The position numbers and the translations under genes were made by a program. 25,594 bases of DNA from a virus, in the IMG/VR virus record IMGVR_UViG_3300046002_002135, positions 1 through 25,594 of that record; one strand, given 5' to 3'. A model generated the notes under the pieces. The model did not search any database. It was given only the letters and a program-made list of their open reading frames with translations, and had not been told where the DNA came from. Below, one piece after another: positions 20,987-25,594 of the stretch (positions are counted from its first letter, which is position 1; the number at the start of each line of letters is the position of its first letter).

Positions 20987-21127
20987 ATAAGTTATTTAGA
21001 TTGTATTGCGAGCGGTTTTGGATGAGACTCGAACTCATATCCCCAGCCATCGCTGGTATCCTAACCTGCTAGACGAACAGAACCACACACCATGCATTGT
21101 GTTCGCAATACAAACCAAATAACTTAT
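20987..21127. repeat. Long interrupted inverted repeat enclosing a tRNA-like element
   Basis: ATAAGTTATTT (20987-20997) pairs with 21117-21127, then after three unpaired bases TTGTATTGCGA (21001-21011) pairs with 21103-21113; both arms are perfect 11-bp matches with equal spacing. The tRNA-like element 21014-21084 lies inside. Confidence 0.85.
21014..21084 (-). tRNA. Abnormal tRNA-like element lacking an anticodon loop
   Basis: The D arm resembles tRNA-Asp/Glu (CGTCTAGCAGGTTAGGAT), the T arm ATGAG-TTCGAGT-CTCAT is good, and acceptor GGTTCTG/CAAAACC has one mismatch and one extra base before it. The anticodon arm is CCAGC-GATG-GCTGG, a 5-bp stem with a four-base loop, so there is no decoding triplet. 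No CCA encoded. Confidence 0.5.
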
Positions 21128-21300
21128 TTCGCTAACACTACAACATAAAGTCGGGACTTAAACCCAAACCTCCCACTATCTTCGCCCTGATCGCGGCGCA
21201 GCTTTGCGTCACTCTGGAGCTATTGTTGTTCGTTGTGCTACTTACACCACATCTACTTTATCGCTTCGAACCGATGCCGTAGTGTTAGCGAAATAAGTTA
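21120..21300. repeat. Perfect 22-bp inverted repeat enclosing a structured element
   Basis: Arms 21120-21141 and 21279-21300 are exact reverse complements over 22 bases. The left arm overlaps the outer right arm of the neighbouring inverted repeat (21117-21127), so the two long stems compete for the same strand. Confidence 0.9.
21142..21278 (-). other. Degenerate tRNA-like or other structured RNA
   Basis: The minus strand has a T-arm-like segment TTGGG-TTTAAGT-CCCGA next to an acceptor-like ATAAAG/CTTTAT stem at 21148-21265, with GTG/CAC and CGCC/GGCG stems between. At 137 bases it is too long for a simple tRNA, and no anticodon can be named. First element downstream of the promoter at 21328-21356. 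Confidence 0.35.
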
Positions 21301-21327
21301 CAATGTCAAAGATCATTCTACAATTTA

Positions 21328-21356
21328 TATATAGCGCGTCTATTTATGTAAGTCAA
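21328..21356 (-). promoter_or_regulatory. Sigma70-type promoter for the RNA cluster, TTGACT-17-TATATA
   Basis: Minus strand -35 TTGACT at 21356-21351 overlaps the end of the peroxiredoxin gene; 17 bases; -10 TATATA at 21333-21328. Transcription would begin near 21321, about 20 bases before the 22-bp inverted repeat. Confidence 0.75.
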
Positions 21357-21919
21357 CGATTATTTTCTAACCAAGCCAAAATATTTTCAGGTGAAGTTTC
21401 CCCATATGGATCGGTTTCGCAGTTGTCTTCTTTTCCTGGCTCTTCAAACAGTTGCTCAATCGTGCCGTTATTCACAACCATAGCATACCGCCATGAACGA
21501 GCGCCAAACCCAAGATTTTCCTTATCTACCATCATGTTCATCTGGCTCGTAAACCAACCATTCCCGTCTGGAATAACTTCGACATTATTAAGTTTCTGTG
21601 CCTTAGCCCATGCATTCATAACAAAAGCATCGTTCACAGAGATACAATAGATTGCATCGATGCCCAGAGCGGTAAACTTCTTATGGTTTTCTTGAAATCC
21701 AGGAAGTTGCATCGTCGAACATGTAGGAGTGAATGCGCCAGGAAGAGAAAACAGAACGACTCGCTTATTAGCAAAGTAGTCAAAAGAATTCTTTAGAACC
21801 CACTTGTATGGATTTGGCGATTTGGCATCATAAAGATCAAAATCAAACTCTCGTGTGCGAAACTCTACGTTTGGAACAGTGGTCTTTGGACGTTCCCAAA
21901 ATGTTGTAAATGCAGACAT
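21353..21919 (-). CDS. Peroxiredoxin (Prx5/AhpC-TSA type)
   Basis: 188 residues from the ATG at 21919 with AAGGAA upstream; the frame from 21934 adds five residues. Peroxidatic site PGAFTPTCS (C67) with Thr64; FDYFANKRVVLFSLPGAFTP and WRYAMVVNNGTIEQLF follow the Prx5 family. Further Cys at 92 and 167 could resolve the disulfide. Reduces peroxides in the host cytoplasm, probably protecting the infected cell. Unusual in phages but reported in some large ones. Confidence 0.9.
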   Translation of the reverse strand: MSAFTTFWERPKTTVPNVEFRTREFDFDLYDAKSPNPYKWVLKNSFDYFANKRVVLFSLPGAFTPTCSTMQLPGFQENHKKFTALGIDAIYCISVNDAFVMNAWAKAQKLNNVEVIPDGNGWFTSQMNMMVDKENLGFGARSWRYAMVVNNGTIEQLFEEPGKEDNCETDPYGETSPENILAWLENNR

Positions 21920-21940
21920 ATTATTCCTTTTCATAATATT

Positions 21941-22017
21941 TGGTAGACCCTCTGGGATTCGAACCCAGCACCTTTCGATTAAAAGTCGAACGCTCTAACC
22001 AGATGAGCTAAGGGTCC
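21941..22017 (-). tRNA. tRNA-Lys(TTT)
   Basis: Acceptor GGACCCT/AGGGTCT, anticodon stem TTCGA/TCGAA with loop CTTTTAA, T loop TTCGAAT, encoded CCA. Confidence 0.95.
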
Positions 22018-22025
22018 ATAAAGAT

Positions 22026-22100
22026 TGGTACTTGTGGATAGAATTGAACTACCGACCCTCGCGTTATCAGCACGATGCTCTACCACTGAGCTACACAAGC
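22026..22100 (-). tRNA. tRNA-Ile(GAT)
   Basis: Acceptor GCTTGTG/CACAAGT, anticodon stem TCGTG/CGCGA with loop CTGATAA, T arm GGTAG-TTCAATT-CTATC, encoded CCA. Confidence 0.94.
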
Positions 22101-22107
22101 ATAGATG

Positions 22108-22320
22108 TTATTTAGGCTGTTGACGCAAAGAAGCAATAAATGCGACGATAAAAACGAGAACGCCAAACCCTAGCAGAACTACAAATGGACCCCAGAGTGG
22201 TGCAGTGACCCACCACCAAGACCAAGTGATAACGTTTGTTAGCTTGAGCGTGATGAATACGATGGCCAACAGACCAAAGAACCCGATGCCGCCCGATTGG
22301 GTGTTATTATTCTCAGCCAT
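22108..22320 (-). CDS. Small conserved membrane protein, two spans
   Basis: 70 residues from the ATG at 22320 (MAENNNTQSGGIGFFGLLAI) with AAGGAAA upstream. Hydrophobic helices at about 11-32 and 40-62 with WSWWWVTAPLWGP between them, a pattern seen in many small bacterial and phage membrane proteins of unknown role. Ends two bases after the preceding stop region. Confidence 0.75.
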   Translation of the reverse strand: MAENNNTQSGGIGFFGLLAIVFITLKLTNVITWSWWWVTAPLWGPFVVLLGFGVLVFIVAFIASLRQQPK

Positions 22321-22321
22321 A

Positions 22322-22711
22322 TTAAACATTTCCTTCATTTAACAAAAGTGCCAGTAGCTTCTTACGGCCATCTGGTTCTAGGTCTTGAACTTCGGCCAGC
22401 TTGGCCATTCTATTAAGCATATCTTGCTTAATTTCGGTGATAGTTTTCTCAAATCGAAAATCAGGATTCGCTAGCATATTTTTCCACCATAGAAAATCGC
22501 CAGCAGTTAACAGGATGCTGTAATTAGTCATCCTTTCTTTCTTCAAAATTCCAACAACACTAAGGCTACCAAAACTATTACACGCTTCTGTTGGAAGGGA
22601 TTCAACCAGCCCGCGATAAAACACTAGAAATTCCTGGTACTCAGTATTTCGCTTAGTCTTATTCGAAACAATGATATCACCCAGAGACTTAAACATATCA
22701 ACATTAATCAT
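22322..22711 (-). CDS. Unknown 129-residue protein after the RNA ligase
   Basis: Starts MINVDMFKSLGDIIVSNKTK, mostly helical with a lysine-rich C-terminal part (GRKKLLALLLNEGNV). Overlaps the RNA ligase gene by ATGA, so it is probably co-translated with it and may work in the same pathway. No family recognised. Confidence 0.7.
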   Translation of the reverse strand: MINVDMFKSLGDIIVSNKTKRNTEYQEFLVFYRGLVESLPTEACNSFGSLSVVGILKKERMTNYSILLTAGDFLWWKNMLANPDFRFEKTITEIKQDMLNRMAKLAEVQDLEPDGRKKLLALLLNEGNV

Positions 22712-23730
22712 CGGTCATTCCTTTCATTGAGTTTCTTAATATACCACTTCTTAGCGCTATTGGCAAGCGCACCAGCCATTTTCTTTGGATCGATTTGATT
22801 TTCAAAAATCGTATCCTGTTCTTCCTTCATAACGTCATGGTAAATCCAACGAAGGAAATCGCCCATAGATGTCATCTCAAAAGGCTTCAGTTGTTCACGA
22901 ACAAGATTATCTAGTCCCTGCTCAAGTCGTGATTCGGTGAGAACGGAATCGATGAAAGCGTTCATGCTCTCAATTGCCTCAACATCAACAGGAGCAAGAG
23001 TCTTTACCTTGGACGTCGAATGCTTCTCACCCTTAACCTTGAACCAGTAATTGGAACTTTCCCATCCTGGCGTCACACACTTCCAGACAACACCTTCACC
23101 AATTCCCGAGTTACCGAAAAACATCCCGACTGGACATTCTGCTTCGACTTCTTCCGTAATCTCGATCATCAGATTTTGTGCAATCTCGGGCTTATCGAAA
23201 TCAATGTTAATGCTATAAACATTAAAATCTTGAATGCTATAGATTCCATGGTCAGGCTCATGACCAACAAATTTACACCAGACGAAATCGCTTTCAGGGG
23301 TTTCTTGGACCTTAATAGCGAAGACAACAAACATCTTAGGCAAACCGTTAATAGCAACACCCTTTTGGATATTACCACCACACCATTCTCCGTAGATTAC
23401 AACCTTTGACGTATGAAACGCATATGGAGCAAACATTTCACGAAGAATATTTTCTTTGCCGACCATATCTCGCATAAATCCAGCATTATCTTCTTCAAGA
23501 CACAATACACGTTCGCGCGATTGGTACTGGAAAGTATCAGTTTCGATATCCCAAACAATACCAGCATTAGTTCCATGAAGCTTAACGGTGCCTTGGAACA
23601 TAAGAGTTGGCATTGGCACATTTCGATCCATGATGTATTCGCCATCAGCATCTACACCAACACATTGTGTCTTATGTCGAACGTTCCGAATCACATTTCG
23701 AAACTGTTCAATAGACGGAAATTTGTACAT
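22708..23730 (-). CDS. RNA ligase, Rnl2 family
   Basis: 340 residues, close to T4 Rnl2. Nucleotidyltransferase motif I is TVKLHGTNAG with adenylated Lys50; motif III VIYGEWCGG (about 111-119); IIIa FVVFAIKV; motif IV EGVVWKCV (212-219); motif V FKVKGEKHS (230-238). Seals nicks in double-stranded RNA after adenylation, which can repair cleaved tRNA or mRNA. AGGAGAATA lies before the ATG. Placed among many tRNA genes, which supports RNA repair. Ends in a helical C-terminal domain. Confidence 0.92.
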   Translation of the reverse strand: MYKFPSIEQFRNVIRNVRHKTQCVGVDADGEYIMDRNVPMPTLMFQGTVKLHGTNAGIVWDIETDTFQYQSRERVLCLEEDNAGFMRDMVGKENILREMFAPYAFHTSKVVIYGEWCGGNIQKGVAINGLPKMFVVFAIKVQETPESDFVWCKFVGHEPDHGIYSIQDFNVYSINIDFDKPEIAQNLMIEITEEVEAECPVGMFFGNSGIGEGVVWKCVTPGWESSNYWFKVKGEKHSTSKVKTLAPVDVEAIESMNAFIDSVLTESRLEQGLDNLVREQLKPFEMTSMGDFLRWIYHDVMKEEQDTIFENQIDPKKMAGALANSAKKWYIKKLNERNDR

Positions 23731-23741
23731 AGTATATTCTC

Positions 23742-24017
23742 CTACCAGCTTCTAGCTGAACAAACCGTAGAGCCATCGCGACCCTTGATGCACTCAAAAT
23801 GACTTTTGGTGCAAGTGTAAACAGGAACAATCGTAGAACTACAACTGTTTTTATCACAACTCATTTGAGTCATATATGTAGTCACGCCTTCGTCACAGAT
23901 GCTACGCCAAGAAGCATGTGATGGAAACGCATATTCAAAAAGCGCCCAAAGAAGTAGAAATACACCAACAACAATCGCAACCGTTTTTAGTATGCGCTTT
24001 AGAGCGTCATGTTCCAT
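23742..24017 (-). CDS. Membrane-anchored cysteine-rich protein
   Basis: 91 residues from the ATG at 24017 (MEHDALKRILKTVAIVVGVF). Basic start, one hydrophobic helix (about 10-29), then a domain with six Cys (SIC, MSC, NSC, YTC, FEC, TVC) suited to three disulfides in the periplasm. I infer an envelope protein, perhaps a superinfection-exclusion factor; no family is recognised. AAGGGATATGTT precedes the ATG, with a promoter at 24049-24077. Confidence 0.7.
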   Translation of the reverse strand: MEHDALKRILKTVAIVVGVFLLLWALFEYAFPSHASWRSICDEGVTTYMTQMSCDKNSCSSTIVPVYTCTKSHFECIKGRDGSTVCSARSW

Positions 24018-24048
24018 AACATATCCCTTTATCAACTTTGTAAGACCG

Positions 24049-24077
24049 ACTTTAACGCATAAAAAAGAACAAGTCAA
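24049..24077 (-). promoter_or_regulatory. Sigma70-type promoter, TTGACT-17-TAAAGT
   Basis: Minus strand -35 TTGACT at 24077-24072, 17 bases, -10 TAAAGT at 24054-24049. It lies 23 bases after tRNA-Met and before the gene starting at 24017; it probably drives the RNA ligase too. Confidence 0.7.
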
Positions 24078-24099
24078 TACAAAGTTGATTATTATTTTT

Positions 24100-24176
24100 T
24101 GGTACGCCGAGAGGGACTCGAACCCCCAACCATCCCGTTATGAGCGGGAGGCTCTAACCAATTGAGCTATCAGCGC
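24100..24176 (-). tRNA. tRNA-Met(CAT), elongator type
   Basis: Acceptor GCGCTGA/TCGGCGT, anticodon stem TCCCG/CGGGA with loop CTCATAA, T loop TTCGAGT, encoded CCA. An Ile tRNA with a modified C cannot be excluded. Confidence 0.93.
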
Positions 24177-24183
24177 GTAATTT

Positions 24184-24269
24184 TGGTGGAAGTGGATGGA
24201 ATCGAACCAACTCACCTAATAGGAAGGGATTTACAGTCCCTCGCGCCTCTCCAACTGCGCCGCACTTCC
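24184..24269 (-). tRNA. tRNA-Tyr(GTA)
   Basis: Acceptor GGAAGTG/CACTTCC, anticodon stem AGGGA/TCCCT with loop CTGTAAA, long variable arm (CCTATTAGG), encoded CCA. Confidence 0.94.
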
Positions 24270-24461
24270 TTACTTATTAGTCCAGTCAATATGAGTGACT
24301 GTATCTGGAATTAAATGTACAGTCGATGGTCTAATAATAGGACCGTATGCAACTTTTCTGTCAACATCATACGCTTGACCATAACCATCATAATCAATGA
24401 AAAACCCTGTTTCTACATAATCCTTAAACTCGTCAATAGGTATTATATCTAAGTCGTTCAT
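24270..24461 (-). CDS. Unknown 63-residue acidic protein
   Basis: Starts MNDLDIIPIDEFKDYVETGF and ends TVTHIDWTNK. Rich in Asp and Tyr, no membrane segment. Its stop directly abuts the 5' end of tRNA-Tyr, so they share a transcript. Function unknown. Confidence 0.65.
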   Translation of the reverse strand: MNDLDIIPIDEFKDYVETGFFIDYDGYGQAYDVDRKVAYGPIIRPSTVHLIPDTVTHIDWTNK

Positions 24462-24463
24462 TT

Positions 24464-24640
24464 TTAATCATTCCAATGTCGAATAACGCCAGACAATATA
24501 AACAGATTCGTGATTATATAACACGAAACAATGATGGTTCTGATTATGGCAATCTGGTCTGCTTCGCTATCTGTATCACCAGATTTCTCTCCCAAAGCTT
24601 TAGCCCACAATTTCCACAATTTCCGTAGTCTCTTTACCAT
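24464..24640 (-). CDS. 58-residue conserved membrane protein
   Basis: Starts MVKRLRKLWKLWAKALGEKS; an acidic segment GDTDSEADQ, then a hydrophobic helix (IAIIRTIIVSCYIITNLFIL) and the ending GVIRHWND. Proteins with this layout (KALGE, acidic linker, one span, IRHW end) recur in phages. It overlaps the end of the preceding gene by 41 bases. Role unknown. Confidence 0.7.
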   Translation of the reverse strand: MVKRLRKLWKLWAKALGEKSGDTDSEADQIAIIRTIIVSCYIITNLFILSGVIRHWND

Positions 24641-24839
24641 GTGTAGAATATCCTACCATTTTGAAAAATTGAACAAACCAACCATCTTCAACAAACATTT
24701 TAGCCATATGGAGCGCCCTTTCTTCAGATTGATATCTCATCATGTGAGAGTCTAAAAAACTCCAAAGATCTTTTTGAATATACACAACCCAAATATAACC
24801 ACCTTGATCGTTTTCAGATGTTAAAACAAATTTAGCCAC
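24600..24839 (-). CDS. Unknown 79-residue protein with GTG start
   Basis: No ATG fits: those at 24884 and 24878 lie inside the preceding gene. A GTG at 24839, one base after the preceding stop and with GGAG seven bases upstream, gives MAKFVLTSENDQGGYIWVVY. Compact alpha/beta composition with aromatic residues. Function unknown. Confidence 0.65.
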   Translation of the reverse strand: MAKFVLTSENDQGGYIWVVYIQKDLWSFLDSHMMRYQSEERALHMAKMFVEDGWFVQFFKMVGYSTHGKETTEIVEIVG

Positions 24840-24840
24840 A

Positions 24841-25137
24841 TTACCACTCCGGTCCTGACACCTTTTCGGTGCGTTCATAAACATATGCGAAATCTAAACC
24901 ATAGGCAGGACAGACAAGAATCTTCTCTGGCATGTTGTTATCGTCTTTCGCGCCAAGTTCACCAGAGATGAAGTATGCATCAGGGAACTTTTCAGCATAA
25001 GTGGAACGAATGATCTTCATTGCCGATTCGTATGCAAGTTTGTATTTTGCTAGTTCGCATTCTAAGTCCGTAATCTCATCCGTAAATTCTTCAAGAACTT
25101 CTTTGCTTATCATTCTATCTGCCCGAAGTTTTATCAT
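24841..25137 (-). CDS. Unknown 98-residue protein
   Basis: The frame runs to 25185, but its first part is tRNA-Leu sequence read as protein, so the start is set at 25137 (MIKLRADRMISKEVLEEFTD); the ATG at 25113 is an alternative. An N-terminal coiled coil (EITDLECELAKYKLAYESAM) is followed by a C-terminal domain ending SGPEW. Function unknown. Confidence 0.65.
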   Translation of the reverse strand: MIKLRADRMISKEVLEEFTDEITDLECELAKYKLAYESAMKIIRSTYAEKFPDAYFISGELGAKDDNNMPEKILVCPAYGLDFAYVYERTEKVSGPEW

Positions 25138-25155
25138 AACATTCACTTTCACATT

Positions 25156-25239
25156 TGGTGCGGACGGCGAGACTCGAACTCGCACTCCCTAAAGAAGGGG
25201 ATTTTAAGTCCCCTGCGTCTACCATTCCACCACGTCCGC
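25156..25239 (-). tRNA. tRNA-Leu(TAA)
   Basis: Acceptor GCGGACG/CGTCCGC, D arm GTGGAATGGTAGAC, anticodon stem GGGGA/TCCCC with loop CTTAAAA, long variable arm, T loop TTCGAGT, encoded CCA. Confidence 0.95.
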
Positions 25240-25249
25240 ATATTAAATT

Positions 25250-25326
25250 TGGCGTCCCCTGCTGGATTCGAACCAGCGACCACCTGCTTAGAAGGCAGGT
25301 GCTCTATCCAACTGAGCTAAGGAGAC
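25250..25326 (-). tRNA. tRNA-Arg(TCT)
   Basis: Acceptor GTCTCCT/AGGGGAC, anticodon stem CCTGC/GCAGG with loop CTTCTAA, T arm GCTGG-TTCGAAT-CCAGC, encoded CCA. Reads AGA, a codon often rare in Gram-negative hosts. Confidence 0.95.
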
Positions 25327-25332
25327 ATAAAT

Positions 25333-25408
25333 TGGTCTGGGTATCAAGACTTGAACTTGAAACCTCTAGCTTCCAAAGCCAGCACTCTACCGATTGAGCT
25401 ATACCCAG
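25333..25408 (-). tRNA. tRNA-Pro(TGG)
   Basis: Acceptor CTGGGTA/TACCCAG, anticodon stem CTGGC/GCTAG with loop TTTGGAA, T loop TTCAAGT, encoded CCA. Confidence 0.93.
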
Positions 25409-25412
25409 ATAA

Positions 25413-25502
25413 TGGCGGAAGGGGTGGGATTCGAACCCACGGAGGGCTTTCACCCCCTCAGGTTTTCAAGACCAGCGCATTCGGCCACTCTGCCACCCTT
25501 CC
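25413..25502 (-). tRNA. tRNA-Ser(TGA)
   Basis: Acceptor GGAAGGG/CCCTTCC, loop CTTGAAA with anticodon TGA, long variable arm (GAGGG...CCCTC), T arm GTGGG-TTCGAAT-CCCAC, encoded CCA. One T-T mismatch in the anticodon stem. Confidence 0.94.
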
Positions 25503-25594
25503 TAATGTATCTCTAACCGTGGAGATACGCGGGACTGTTAAGCGTCCAACCTTAGTGTTAGACCTTACTTACGGCAACACGCAAAGTGCCAAGA
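25503..25594. other. Gene-free end of window with a hairpin
   Basis: No gene or tRNA arm seen. GTATCTC (25507-25513) pairs with GAGATAC (25522-25528) around an eight-base loop. Similar in kind to the structured gaps of the 19.9-21.3 kb RNA region, so another tRNA cluster may continue beyond the window. Confidence 0.3.

Noticed and set aside
25138-25185. N-terminal extension MRVRVSPSAP of the gene at 24841
   Set aside because: It is tRNA-Leu sequence; the internal ATG at 25137 is used instead.
25155-25397. Plus-strand frame with WIRTSDHLLRRQ
   Set aside because: Composed entirely of tRNA-Leu, -Arg and -Pro sequence.
1-25594. CRISPR array, integrase, transposase or insertion sequence
   Set aside because: No regularly spaced direct repeats and no recombinase or transposase genes were found on either strand.

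Overview
The window looks like part of the genome of a large lytic tailed phage related to T4 (myovirus type) that infects a Gram-negative bacterium. The evidence is a contiguous family B DNA polymerase (gp43 type), UvsX recombinase and DnaB-like helicase (gp41 type), an M15 peptidase endolysin, an Rnl2-type RNA ligase, many tRNA genes, and dense chains of very small genes that overlap by 1 or 4 bases. No integrase or repressor is seen. The host cannot be named. Promoters are sigma70-like, with -35 TTGACT and a 17-base spacer. All genes except the endolysin are on the minus strand, so the window reads right to left.

Layout from low to high coordinates. 1-2255: start of an unrecognised gene, a long terminator, then a chain of tiny genes (including 27- and 51-residue peptides) ending in a HAD-type phosphatase. 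2337-4087: a putative HTH/metallophosphoesterase protein and a conserved phage protein. 4096-8135: about 15 small unknown genes, including four neighbouring members of one probable family at 6424-7332. 8260-9208: three small genes, each or in pairs under its own promoter. 9312-14542: replication/recombination block (polymerase, UvsX, helicase). 14615-15040: endolysin on the plus strand, sharing a bidirectional terminator with the convergent hsp20 operon. 15075-17834: small heat-shock protein, dCMP deaminase, HExxH metallopeptidase and small genes. 17835-18543: structured non-coding stretch, an orphan HicA-like toxin, and tRNAs Asn-Thr-Val. 18555-19922: small genes and a structured gap. 19923-21352: a 1.4-kb RNA region with tRNAs Gly, Met-type and Asp plus six abnormal tRNA-like elements, several enclosed in inverted repeats. 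21353-24017: peroxiredoxin, tRNAs Lys and Ile, a membrane protein, RNA ligase and a membrane-anchored cysteine-rich protein. 24100-25502: tRNAs Met and Tyr, four small genes, and tRNAs Leu, Arg, Pro, Ser.

The replication genes form a coherent early/middle module. The tRNAs, RNA ligase and HicA-like RNase suggest a contest over RNA integrity. The most notable items are (1) the HicA-like toxin, whose N-terminus (MLSFKGFVAE) resembles the T4 capsid-targeting sequence, suggesting a toxin packaged in the head and injected; and (2) the cluster of non-canonical, mostly CCA-less tRNA-like elements bracketed by long inverted repeats, next to 14 ordinary tRNAs that all encode CCA.
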